From Nitrospiraceae bacterium UBA2600 (GTDB lineage: Bacteria > Nitrospirota > Thermodesulfovibrionia > Thermodesulfovibrionales > Thermodesulfovibrionaceae), in assembly GCA_002339325.1 (NCBI GenBank), contig DDKK01000036.1, positions 1 through 64,000 of the forward strand: DNA of 64,000 bases, in the 5' to 3' direction. Each line of letters opens with the position of its first letter. Positions within the stretch are counted from its first letter, which is position 1. The notes under the pieces are model-generated. The model worked only from the letters and a program-made list of their open reading frames with translations, did not search any database and had not been told where the DNA came from. Below are positions 26,559-35,060 of this stretch, one piece after another. A program made the translations under genes and the position numbers.

Positions 26559-27394
26559 CTCAATTTATCCCTTAATATCTTAAAATAATCTCTTCCTACG
26601 GGAGCTATTATTAAAGTTTTTTCCTCTGCAATAAAACATCTAACTCGGTCATTTTTTTTCAATGCAAATCCTATCTGACCGTCAACTGTTAAAAAAACAT
26701 CTCTTACTTGCGATGAAATTACTATTTCTATAACAAAATCGTCAGGCAGAACAACAGGTCTTACACTTAGAGTGTGGGGACATATGGGTGTAAATACTAT
26801 TCCTTTAAGGATTGGATAAAGTATCGGACCGCCGGCAGAAAGATTGTAGGCTGTAGAGCCTGTAGGAGTTGATATTATCACTCCATCCGCTTTTATCGTG
26901 GCTACATATTGATTATTTATATAGAGGTCATAATTAGAGATTTTTGCCATAATTCCCTTGCCTATTACGATATCATTTAGACCAATATAGCGGGATAATG
27001 TTTTATTATCTCTATAAATCTCAGCTCTGAGCATGCTTCTCTCTTCAATTTCATATTTACCAGAGAATATTTCATTGAGACATTCAATGAGATTTTCTCG
27101 AGGAATTTCTGTTATAAAACCCAGATTCCCCATATTTATGCCAATTATGGGAATTTTTCTGCCACCGACAATTCTTGATACGGCAAGCATTGTTCCATCT
27201 CCACCCAGTACTATCAAGGCATCGGAGCTGTGTATAGTTTCAATCTCTGAATGACTGAAAGTGGAAAATTCGCCGACAGAGTGGAAAAGATTACATTCAC
27301 TACCCCTTTCTTTTAGCCAGTCTTGTACTTTAAGGGCATTGTTAATTGCTAAATTATCATTTTCTTTGTACAAAATTGATACATTTTTAAACAT
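26543..27394 (-). CDS. nadK: NAD kinase
   Basis: Makes NADP from NAD and ATP or polyphosphate. The 283 residues contain LGGDGTMLAVSR, GINMGNLGFITE, and TPTGSTAYNLSAGGP with its catalytic region. It starts 6 bases after the tsaE stop. Two other NAD genes, nadD and nadC, are in the window in separate units. Confidence 0.95.
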   Translation of the reverse strand: MFKNVSILYKENDNLAINNALKVQDWLKERGSECNLFHSVGEFSTFSHSEIETIHSSDALIVLGGDGTMLAVSRIVGGRKIPIIGINMGNLGFITEIPRENLIECLNEIFSGKYEIEERSMLRAEIYRDNKTLSRYIGLNDIVIGKGIMAKISNYDLYINNQYVATIKADGVIISTPTGSTAYNLSAGGPILYPILKGIVFTPICPHTLSVRPVVLPDDFVIEIVISSQVRDVFLTVDGQIGFALKKNDRVRCFIAEEKTLIIAPVGRDYFKILRDKLRWGER

Positions 27395-27400
27395 TTAACG

Positions 27401-27808
27401 CTAAAACTCCATTTCGAAAACTCTTGTGTTATTGTCTATTAGCTGTATTTTAATCTTTATAGAGTTCGCCGGCAAATGCTTTAATCTATCTGCCCACTCA
27501 ACAACACATGTTCCCTGTTCAAAGTAATCCCACAAATCAAGTTCTTCCTCATTTATACTGTCTAATCGATACAAATCTATGTGATAAAAGTTTCTTTCTT
27601 CATAACTTGAGACGATAACAAAACTTGAACTCATTACGTCTTTTTCATCTATTCCAAAAGACGAGGCAATTCCTTTTGTAAGAATTGTCTTACCAACGCC
27701 CATCTCTCCATAAAGGGCTACTACTTTTATAGATTCCCTCTGCACAAAACTACCTATTATCTTCCCAAAAAGTTTTGTCTCCCTCTCAGAATAGGTGTAT
27801 ATCTTCAT
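27401..27808 (-). CDS. tsaE: tRNA t6A-synthesis ATPase TsaE
   Basis: 135 residues with Walker A GEMGVGKTILTKG, a switch region around HIDLYRLD and VEWADRL near the C-terminus. TsaE is the ATPase that cycles the TsaBD complex making threonylcarbamoyl-adenosine at position 37 of ANN-decoding tRNAs. It overlaps lspA by 4 bases. TsaB, TsaC and TsaD are not in the window. Confidence 0.94.
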   Translation of the reverse strand: MKIYTYSERETKLFGKIIGSFVQRESIKVVALYGEMGVGKTILTKGIASSFGIDEKDVMSSSFVIVSSYEERNFYHIDLYRLDSINEEELDLWDYFEQGTCVVEWADRLKHLPANSIKIKIQLIDNNTRVFEMEF

Positions 27809-28251
27809 TTTTTCAGATTTTTATAGATGAAAAGAACAATTCCTATGCTTATGGCAGAGTCAGCCAGATTGAAAGCGGGCCAATGAAATCCGCCTATATG
27901 CAAATCAACAAAATCAATCACATAACCCCGTAGTATTCTATCTGTAACGTTACCTAAAGCTCCTCCTATGAGAAGAGAGTATACGTACCAATTCTTACCA
28001 TCCTTCAATAAAAAATAGACAAGTAAAAGAGTTGCCAACATTGCAATCAAAATGAAAATACCACTCCCTAAAAATTTCATAAGACCAAAAGCAGTGCCTG
28101 TGTTTTCGACGTAAACAAGGTTTAAAAAGGGTAGTAAACTAATAATTTTTTCAGGATACAAAAACTTGATAGCTAAATATTTAGTTATCTGGTCGAGCAA
28201 AAGTATTAATGCTATTAATGTAGAGGTTTTTAACTTATAATTCAAGGGCAT
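27805..28251 (-). CDS. lspA: Lipoprotein signal peptidase (signal peptidase II)
   Basis: About 148 residues with four membrane helices. The catalytic aspartates are in GNVTDRI and FNLADSAISIG. It cleaves signal peptides of diacylglyceryl-prolipoproteins in the inner membrane. I prefer the ATG at 28251, inside the ileS end (MPLNYK, directly before the first helix). An upstream in-frame ATG at 28293 would add 14 polar residues not expected in the family. The order ileS-lspA is common. Confidence 0.93.
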   Translation of the reverse strand: MPLNYKLKTSTLIALILLLDQITKYLAIKFLYPEKIISLLPFLNLVYVENTGTAFGLMKFLGSGIFILIAMLATLLLVYFLLKDGKNWYVYSLLIGGALGNVTDRILRGYVIDFVDLHIGGFHWPAFNLADSAISIGIVLFIYKNLKK

Positions 28252-30979
28252 GATAACATCTTGGGCATATGTCTTTCTCTTTAAGCTTACCAACCATGGG
28301 AGAATAATTCCAGCATCTCTGACATTTCTGTCCTTCTGCCCTTTCTATAGTTACATTAAATTCCTTTTCATCGGCATTATAACTTTTTAATTCTACCTGA
28401 GAAACTATGAACAGGGTTGGAAGAAAATCTGTATAAGGCTTTAAGAATTCACTTAAAGCATCGTTCACATGAAGAACAACCTTAGCCTCCAGTGAATTAC
28501 CAATAAACTTTTCCTGTCTCTTTATCTCTAAAGCTTTGTTTACTTCGTCTCTTATGTCAATAAGTTTCTGCCACTTTACCTCAAGCTCTTCCTCTATAAA
28601 TGCTTGATTAACCTCTGGCATTTTTGAAAGAAAAACACTTTCTTCATCTTTAAATGGTAGATGCTTCCATGCCTCTTCGGCAGTAAAAGATAGAACCGGC
28701 GCTAAGAGTTTTATTAGAGAGTTTGCAATGTTGTACAAAACCCATTGGGCTGCTTTTCTTTGAGGACTATCGGTTCTTGAGGTATAAAGTCTGTCCTTGA
28801 GAATATCGAGATAAAAGGCACTCATATCAGTAACGCAGAAATTATGCACCGCATGAAATACTTGATGAAACTCAAAATCTTCATAAGCCTTCCTTACTTT
28901 TTTAATCAGTCTTTGAAGTTTATGCATAGCCCATCTGTCAATTTCTAATAGGTCTTTTGAATAATCCTTACCGTCATAGTCATAAATGTTTCCTAATAGG
29001 TATCTAAGAGTATTTCTTATTTTTCTGTATGCTTCAGTAAGTCTTGACAAGATTTCCTTTGAGAGTTTTATGTCGTCTCTGTAATCCTCTGCTGAAACCC
29101 AAAGCCTTACAATATCTGCTCCATTAAGATTGATTATCTCCTGAGGAGAAATTACATTTCCGAGAGATTTCGACATTTTTCTTCCCTGCCCATCAACAGT
29201 GAAACCATGCGTTAGAACAATTCTGTAAGGTGCTTTTCCCTTATTTCCTGTTGAAGCCAATAGCGAACTCTGAAACCATCCTCTGTGCTGGTCACTTCCT
29301 TCAAGATACATATCAGCAGGCCAACTAAGGCGAGAATCTCTTTCGAGAACAGCGGCATGGCTAACTCCTGAATCAAACCAAACATCAAGGATATCCTTTT
29401 CCTTTTGGAATTCTCTCTCTCCGCACTGAGGACAGCTGTAGTTTGGTAAAAGCTCATCAAGAGAAAGCCTGAACCACACATCCGAGCCTTCCTTTTCCAC
29501 AAGTTCAATTATTTTATCGAAAAGTTTTTCGTCCTTTATTATGTATCCGCAGTTTTTACATACGAAAAGAGTTATAGGTACTCCCCAGCTTCTCTGCCTG
29601 GATAAACACCAGTCTGGCCTTCTTTCAACCATTGAATAAATTCTCTCACGACCCCAGGAAGGAATCCATCTTACTCTGTCTATCTCGTTTAAAGCCCTCT
29701 GACGTAGAGCTTCATGACGCATTGAGATAAACCACTGAGTAGTTGCTCTAAAAATAACAGGTTTTTTGCATCTCCAACAATGAGGATAGGAATGGGTTAT
29801 TTTACCTTCCCATATGAGCAGCCCCTTTTCTCTGAGATGTTCAATGATATCTTTGTTTGCGTTGAAAACATTTAAATTGGCAAAAAGAGTAACATCGCTT
29901 GTAAATCTTCCTTTATCATCAACGGGTGCATATATTTCAAGTCCGTGCTTCAAGCCAACTTCATAGTCTTCCATTCCATGTCCAGGTGCAATATGAACAA
30001 TGCCTGAGCCTTCTGCTGTCTCTACAAAATCGGCTGTTACTATCTTTGAAATCCTATCTATAAAAGGATGTTTTGTTCTTATGCCTTCAAGATAAGAGCC
30101 TTTAATACTGAAGAGTGGTTCTTCCTTAATCTCTATTTTGTCTTTTAAATTGTTAACTGCCTCCTTTACAATTATAAGCACTCCTAAGGGTGATTGAACT
30201 CCAATATAGTCAAACTCCGGATTTACTGCCAATGCCAAGTTTGCAGGTAGCGTCCAAGGTGTTGTTGTCCATATGACAATGTATAATGGCTGATTTTTCA
30301 CCGGAAACTTCTCTTTATCAATAACTTCAAAGGCAACGAATATGGATGGCGATTCTTTTTCAGCATATTCAACTTCTGCATCAGCGAGGGCTGTAACACA
30401 AGAAGGACACCAGTATACTGGTTTTTTCCCTCGATATACATAACCATTTTTAACGAATTGTAAGAACTCTCTTACAATAGTAGCTTCATAATCATTAGAC
30501 ATCGTTATATAGGGAGTGTTCCAGTAGCCAAAAATACCTAATCTGATAAACTCATCTCTTTGAATATTTATGAACTTTTCTGCATATTCTCTACAGAGCT
30601 GTCTTTTTCTAAAAATATCTACTTTATCCTTTTCTTTTCCCAGAGACTTGTCAACCTGAAGCTCAATTGGAAGTCCATGACAGTCCCACCCTGGAACAAA
30701 AGGGCAGTATTGACCTATCATCGAATGGTATTTAACAATAATATCCTTTAAAATCTTATTCAATGCATGTCCTATGTGAATATGCCCATTTGCATAGGGA
30801 GGACCGTCGTGAAGAATAAACTGCCCTGAGGATTCTTTTTTATTTTTTTGTTGAAGCTTTTCATAAATACTATTTTCTTGCCAGAATTTAAGAATTTGAG
30901 GCTCTCTCTCAGCGAGATTAGCCTTCATGGGAAAGTCAGTCTTAGGAAGATTTAAAGTGTCCTTATAATCCTTAGGCAT
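28235..30979 (-). CDS. ileS: Isoleucyl-tRNA synthetase
   Basis: 914 residues. HIGH-type motif is PYANGHIHIGHALN, then GWDCHGLPIE, the CP1 editing domain (TTTPWTLPANLALAV), the KMSKS loop GRKMSKSLGN, an anticodon-binding domain and a C-terminal zinc module (CQRCW, CPRCYHA). The catalytic type is the bacterial IleS with a C-terminal zinc finger. It is the first gene of the 18-gene block. Its ATG has no Shine-Dalgarno and follows a -10 box by 7 bases. Confidence 0.97.
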   Translation of the reverse strand: MPKDYKDTLNLPKTDFPMKANLAEREPQILKFWQENSIYEKLQQKNKKESSGQFILHDGPPYANGHIHIGHALNKILKDIIVKYHSMIGQYCPFVPGWDCHGLPIELQVDKSLGKEKDKVDIFRKRQLCREYAEKFINIQRDEFIRLGIFGYWNTPYITMSNDYEATIVREFLQFVKNGYVYRGKKPVYWCPSCVTALADAEVEYAEKESPSIFVAFEVIDKEKFPVKNQPLYIVIWTTTPWTLPANLALAVNPEFDYIGVQSPLGVLIIVKEAVNNLKDKIEIKEEPLFSIKGSYLEGIRTKHPFIDRISKIVTADFVETAEGSGIVHIAPGHGMEDYEVGLKHGLEIYAPVDDKGRFTSDVTLFANLNVFNANKDIIEHLREKGLLIWEGKITHSYPHCWRCKKPVIFRATTQWFISMRHEALRQRALNEIDRVRWIPSWGRERIYSMVERRPDWCLSRQRSWGVPITLFVCKNCGYIIKDEKLFDKIIELVEKEGSDVWFRLSLDELLPNYSCPQCGEREFQKEKDILDVWFDSGVSHAAVLERDSRLSWPADMYLEGSDQHRGWFQSSLLASTGNKGKAPYRIVLTHGFTVDGQGRKMSKSLGNVISPQEIINLNGADIVRLWVSAEDYRDDIKLSKEILSRLTEAYRKIRNTLRYLLGNIYDYDGKDYSKDLLEIDRWAMHKLQRLIKKVRKAYEDFEFHQVFHAVHNFCVTDMSAFYLDILKDRLYTSRTDSPQRKAAQWVLYNIANSLIKLLAPVLSFTAEEAWKHLPFKDEESVFLSKMPEVNQAFIEEELEVKWQKLIDIRDEVNKALEIKRQEKFIGNSLEAKVVLHVNDALSEFLKPYTDFLPTLFIVSQVELKSYNADEKEFNVTIERAEGQKCQRCWNYSPMVGKLKEKDICPRCYHALEL

Positions 30980-30986
30980 AAGTAAA

Positions 30987-31016
30987 AGATTACCACAATT
31001 TTTGCCTAAAATTCAA
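30987..31016 (-). promoter_or_regulatory. Candidate promoter for ileS and the 18-gene block, leaderless arrangement
   Basis: On the minus strand TTGAAT (31011-31016) and TAATCT (30987-30992) are 18 bases apart. The ileS ATG begins 7 bases after the -10, where transcription itself should begin. Confidence 0.45.
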
Positions 31017-31022
31017 TTACAA

Positions 31023-31544
31023 CTATGTTCTTTTCCGCTTCTCTCTCTCTTTACTTATTACAAATCTCACAATAATATCCTTATGCCAATCTTTCATGTT
31101 AATAAATCTAATACCTATGTCATAATTACCATTGATTTTATTACACCTAATGACTTCTCCATGAGTGATAATTCCAACGAAAGATTTTGATATGGAAAGT
31201 ATCATTTTTATACCGACAAAAGACCCTATGTTATAGCTTATTTCCGATAAAAAACCTATTCCTCCTGCACTTAAATTTACTAATTTCTCTGGTAAACCTG
31301 AAAGACCGCGTTGCTGTAGTAAAAGCAAGTTCATGATTGCATTTAATTTCGTGTTCATCTCTTCTAACTTCTGATTTATTTCGTTTCCTGTCAGGATTTC
31401 TGGCATATCATGAATTGAGAAGTCTACATCACCGATGATTTCTGTCTCAAGTTTTTCTATATCTTGAACCTGGATATCATGGATTTTTATAGGTATTGAT
31501 ACATCAATTCTCGCAAATTCTCTCATGTTTTCATAGTCTTCCAT
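31023..31544 (-). CDS. PilZ-domain protein
   Basis: 173 residues. The cyclic-di-GMP motifs are both present: RxxxR as REFAR near the N-terminus and NLSAGGIGF (NxSxxG) near residue 91, with an insertion of about 70 residues between them that includes a helical stretch. The ending EVIRCNKINGNYDIGIRFI is typical of PilZ barrels. It is 4 bases downstream of motB in the motA-motB-pilZ unit, so a c-di-GMP-controlled effect on the flagellar motor is a natural inference. Confidence 0.82.
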   Translation of the reverse strand: MEDYENMREFARIDVSIPIKIHDIQVQDIEKLETEIIGDVDFSIHDMPEILTGNEINQKLEEMNTKLNAIMNLLLLQQRGLSGLPEKLVNLSAGGIGFLSEISYNIGSFVGIKMILSISKSFVGIITHGEVIRCNKINGNYDIGIRFINMKDWHKDIIVRFVISKEREKRKRT

Positions 31545-31548
31545 AATC

Positions 31549-32199
31549 TTACCTCATTATTATGATTTCTATTCTTCTGTTTTTCTCCCTTCCTTCCTCT
31601 GTATCATTGTCTGCGATTGGCGAGTATTCTCCGTGGGCAGTTGCAGTAAGTCTTTCAGGAGATATGCCTTTTTCTCTTAAATAGTATAAAACAGAAAGCG
31701 CCCTAAGGGCAGATAAATCCCAGTTTGACCTGATAAACTCACTGCTTATTGGAATATTATCCGTATGTCCTTCTATAGAGATTTTGTTCGGTATCCGTTT
31801 GAGAATGGTTGATAGTTCATCTAAAAACAGCTTGGATTCATCGGTCAGTTCGTATTGTCCTGATTTAAATAAAATTTTGTCTTGTATTCTTATCATGTAT
31901 CCCTGAGGTAATTCTTTATACTCAATGTCTGCAGATTTGTATTTTTCCTTTAAACTTTCGATAAACTTAAAAATTTCTGGTTTTTCAATGATTACGTTTT
32001 TAATAGGGCTCTCAATAACCCTGAATGCCTGATTTAATGATTGGGAAAATTCGTTAACTTTTTTGGTATCTACCGTAGAAAGTGCATATAGGGCAACAAA
32101 AAATGTAAAAAGCAGCGTAAGAAAGTCAGCATACGAGATTAGCCATCTGTCTATGTTTTCCTGCTCTTCCTGTTCCTGTTCATTTTCATCGTATTTCAT
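31549..32199 (-). CDS. motB: Flagellar motor stator protein MotB
   Basis: 216 residues with one N-terminal membrane helix beginning WLISYADFLTLLFTFF, which holds the proton/sodium-carrying aspartate. The C-terminal OmpA domain (SIEGHTDNIPISS, NWDLSALRAL) binds peptidoglycan. It is short for MotB, with little linker. It overlaps motA by 4 bases. With MotA it forms the ion-driven stator. Confidence 0.92.
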   Translation of the reverse strand: MKYDENEQEQEEQENIDRWLISYADFLTLLFTFFVALYALSTVDTKKVNEFSQSLNQAFRVIESPIKNVIIEKPEIFKFIESLKEKYKSADIEYKELPQGYMIRIQDKILFKSGQYELTDESKLFLDELSTILKRIPNKISIEGHTDNIPISSEFIRSNWDLSALRALSVLYYLREKGISPERLTATAHGEYSPIADNDTEEGREKNRRIEIIIMR

Positions 32200-32954
32200 A
32201 ACTGCTTTTCCCTTATGCTTTCAAGGATATCTCTTAAATAGGCTGGATTTACTCCCTTTTCTATTCCTTCTATGCCTTTAAGAACTAAAAGATTTTTTCT
32301 AATTTCCCTTTTTGCTTTCTGAATTATTCTTTTAGCTAATGGGATAAAAATAAGATTTGCAGAACCAACACCATAGATGGTTGCAACAAATGCAATTGCA
32401 ATGCCAGTGCCTATTTTAGAAGGTTCTGTAATATTCTGTAGGACATGAATAAGTCCTAATACAGCACCGATAATTCCAATTGTAGGAGCATAACCACCTG
32501 CTGATTCAAAAACTTTTGATGCAGTTTTTACTTCATCTTCAAAATTTTTTATTTTCTTTAAAACTACATCTCTTATTACCGATGCCTCATAACCATCCAC
32601 AACCATTCGCATATTTTCCCGTAGGAATCGGTTTTCAATACTGGACAGCTCTTTCTCAACAGCAAGAAGCCCTTTTTTTCTTGCAATCACAAGCAAGCCA
32701 ATAATTTCCTCTATTAGCAATCTCTCTTCGTTTTTTATTTTTCTATCTAATAAAGCAATTTTTAAACCTTTAAGGCCTAATTTTAAGTCGTAAGCGGGAA
32801 AACTTACTAAAACAGCTCCAGCGGTGCCACCAAAAACTATAAAAGCAGCACCTAACTGAATAAGATGTCCCGTCGAACCACCTTCAACTATATTTCCTGT
32901 TACTATCGCTCCTAAACCTATGAATAGGCCAAATAAAAGGAATTTATCTATCAT
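32196..32954 (-). CDS. motA: Flagellar motor stator protein MotA
   Basis: 252 residues with four membrane helices (about 5-22, 30-50, 150-172 and 182-202) and a cytoplasmic loop between helices 2 and 3. The family motif GGYAPTIGIIGAVLGLIHV begins helix 3. It provides the rotating ring of the stator around MotB. No other flagellar gene is in the window. Confidence 0.93.
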   Translation of the reverse strand: MIDKFLLFGLFIGLGAIVTGNIVEGGSTGHLIQLGAAFIVFGGTAGAVLVSFPAYDLKLGLKGLKIALLDRKIKNEERLLIEEIIGLLVIARKKGLLAVEKELSSIENRFLRENMRMVVDGYEASVIRDVVLKKIKNFEDEVKTASKVFESAGGYAPTIGIIGAVLGLIHVLQNITEPSKIGTGIAIAFVATIYGVGSANLIFIPLAKRIIQKAKREIRKNLLVLKGIEGIEKGVNPAYLRDILESIREKQL

Positions 32955-33011
32955 AATTCTTAAATTTCAAAATTTAATTATTTTAACATTTTCTGAATAA
33001 ATATGACCCAA

Positions 33012-34250
33012 TTACAGTAATCTTACTCCCTGTTCAGCCAGCTTTGACCTTACCGTTGTCTTAAGATTTAGATAGCAAAAATTTGACTCCTCTATAAATC
33101 TATCGACCAGATAGGCAATACCCGATGAGGTGGCATCAAGATAGGGGGTGTCAATCTGTTCGAGGTCTCCGGTGAATACTATTTTTGTTCCTTCACCAGC
33201 CCTTGTTACAATAGTCTTTACATCTAAGGGTCTAAGATTTTGTGCTTCATCTATGATAATAAAGCTGTCAGGCAGGCTCCTTCCCCTTATAAATGTAAGC
33301 GCTTCAATCTGGACAATGTCATCCAGACTGATTTTGTCCCGTTTCTTTCTTTTCAAGTCAGCGATGGATTTTTCAAAGGCCAATGAGATAATGTCCAAGT
33401 TGTCATATATAGGTTGCATCCAAGGTGAAAGTTTTTCCTTAACATCACCAGGAAGATAACCTATATCAGTTCCGTGAATGGGAATAACGGGTCTCATTAC
33501 AATAACCCTTTCATAAACTCCTCTTATTACCTGATATATACCTGCTGTAAGTGCAAGAAGGGTCTTTCCTGTTCCTGCAAAGCCATTCAGAACTACAAGG
33601 TCTATGTCATTGTCAAGGAGAGCATCTAAAGCACATAACTGGTCAGCAGTTCTGGGAAGGATATTAAAAATTGTTTTTGATTTTACCCTAAACTTTTCCT
33701 GTTTTTTGATTTTATACAGTTCATTTTCATGCCATATATAGTAAACTGAATTGATATTATGGTTTGAATTGGATTTAATTTCACCATATTTCTGAAATGA
33801 ATGAGATTTATCTGTTTGATAATCTTGAGCAATAAATCCTTCAAGAGTAATTCTGATTCTGAAAGAAATATCTTTAGTTACAAATATAACAGGTGCAGGG
33901 AATTCTCTGTTAAAGGTGTTTGAGATATTTCTGAAATATCTTAGAATAAGCTCATCATTTGGAGTATTCTCATCACTATACCATTTGCCTGTAACAACAA
34001 ACTGTCCATGATTTGGTAATCTTATCTCATAGCCATAAATTCTCTTTACCGCTGTATTGGCATTTATTAGTTCATTTAGATATCTTATGACTTTTCTTGC
34101 GGCATAGGCTTTGCCATTGGGATTTTTTTTCAATGAATCTAACTCTTCAATTACAGGATAGGGAATAACAACTGTATTGTCTTCAAAATTAAAAATACTG
34201 TCAGGGTCATGAATCAGTACATTCGTATCTAAGACATAAGTTTTTTTCAC
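33012..34250 (-). CDS. PIN-PhoH fusion protein (PhoH2/YlaK type)
   Basis: 412 residues. An N-terminal PIN nuclease domain (YVLDTNVLIHDP, about 1-145) joins a PhoH-type P-loop ATPase (NGFAGTGKTLLALTAG, IIDEAQNLRPLDVKTIVTRAG, GDLEQID). Proteins of this layout have been described as ATP-dependent RNA-unwinding ribonucleases. The start is GTG (GTGA overlap with the 55-residue ORF upstream), preceded by AAGGAGG. It differs from the stand-alone PhoH at 18357-19319. Confidence 0.88.
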   Translation of the reverse strand: MKKTYVLDTNVLIHDPDSIFNFEDNTVVIPYPVIEELDSLKKNPNGKAYAARKVIRYLNELINANTAVKRIYGYEIRLPNHGQFVVTGKWYSDENTPNDELILRYFRNISNTFNREFPAPVIFVTKDISFRIRITLEGFIAQDYQTDKSHSFQKYGEIKSNSNHNINSVYYIWHENELYKIKKQEKFRVKSKTIFNILPRTADQLCALDALLDNDIDLVVLNGFAGTGKTLLALTAGIYQVIRGVYERVIVMRPVIPIHGTDIGYLPGDVKEKLSPWMQPIYDNLDIISLAFEKSIADLKRKKRDKISLDDIVQIEALTFIRGRSLPDSFIIIDEAQNLRPLDVKTIVTRAGEGTKIVFTGDLEQIDTPYLDATSSGIAYLVDRFIEESNFCYLNLKTTVRSKLAEQGVRLL

Positions 34251-34414
34251 TTTTCTGCCTCCTTATTTTCAAAAAGCAGACTCTGTCTATTCTGAAGAAT
34301 TTCTTTCGCTACTGCGAATTTAGATTCAATTCTTTTTAATGCCCATAGATGACAACAGTTTGCAATAAACCACAAGAGTAAGCCAAACATTGAAGATAAT
34401 GCCCAAAAATCCAT
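34247..34414 (-). CDS. Small membrane protein, 55 residues
   Basis: The start ATG at 34414 follows AAAAGGAGA at good spacing, and the stop overlaps the GTG of the PIN-PhoH gene. The product begins MDFWALSSMFGLLLWFIANC: one hydrophobic helix with a Cys-Cys-His at its end, followed by a basic and then a polar helix. The ribosome site plus translational coupling argue that it is real. I do not recognise a family; function unknown. Confidence 0.65.
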   Translation of the reverse strand: MDFWALSSMFGLLLWFIANCCHLWALKRIESKFAVAKEILQNRQSLLFENKEAEK

Positions 34415-34561
34415 GATTTTCTCCTTTTAATTTTTATTTGACTTCTATTTTAAAGATTTAATGTTACGGAAATGTTAAAGATTTCTTTGTGATTAATGAG
34501 TGGAGGAATAAGAAATTTTTTAAGCTGTGAAAGTTCCGTTTATATAAAATTTCTCTTGAGG

Positions 34562-34567
34562 TATAAT
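34562..34567 (+). promoter_or_regulatory. Consensus -10 box directly before ogt, leaderless arrangement
   Basis: A perfect TATAAT ends 7 bases before the ATG at 34575, so a transcript would begin at or next to the start codon. No Shine-Dalgarno is seen. The -35 region is weak (TTTATA at 34539-34544). Confidence 0.45.
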
Positions 34568-34574
34568 TCTAAGT

Positions 34575-35060
34575 ATGAGAATATTTATAAAAACTCCTAT
34601 TGGAGAGCTTGATATTTGTTTCGATAGAGAGCTTAGATTAACCAAGATATCTAAAAAAACAGAATTTGAGCCTTCAGAACATATAGAAAATCTACCAAGA
34701 GAAATATTAAGATTTATCTCATCTCTAAATGATTATTTCTTAGGCAACCTAATAGAAATAGATTTTCCATTTGAATTGTATAATCTTTCAAATTTTGACA
34801 GAGTTGTCCTTGATTTAATAAAAACTATTCCATACGGAAAAACAGTGTCTTATAAATGGATTGCCGAAAAACTAAAAACTTCACCAAGAGCTATAGGTCA
34901 AGCCCTAAAGAGAAATCCTATTCCCATTGTAATTCCATGTCACAGAATTATAAAAACTGATGGTCAAATAGGCGGATATTCTCTTGGAATAGAGGCTAAA
35001 AAATGGCTAATTGAACATGAAAAGACTACCTTATATAAGCTTCTGTCACATAGAATCTGA
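34575..35060 (+). CDS. ogt: Methylated-DNA-[protein]-cysteine S-methyltransferase
   Basis: 161 residues. The helix-turn-helix and active-site region is intact: IPYGKTVSYKWIA, RAIGQALKRNPIPIVIPCHRII, and IGGYSLGIEAKKWLIEHE. The cysteine of PCHR takes the alkyl group from O6-alkylguanine in a single-use repair reaction. The N-terminal domain is short. The 3' end overlaps convergent glgP by 35 bases. Confidence 0.93.
   Translation: MRIFIKTPIGELDICFDRELRLTKISKKTEFEPSEHIENLPREILRFISSLNDYFLGNLIEIDFPFELYNLSNFDRVVLDLIKTIPYGKTVSYKWIAEKLKTSPRAIGQALKRNPIPIVIPCHRIIKTDGQIGGYSLGIEAKKWLIEHEKTTLYKLLSHRI

Noticed and set aside
18357..34250. The two PhoH proteins as a recent duplication
   Set aside because: One is the YbeZ type with a KH-like domain and the other a PIN fusion; they are separate ancient families.
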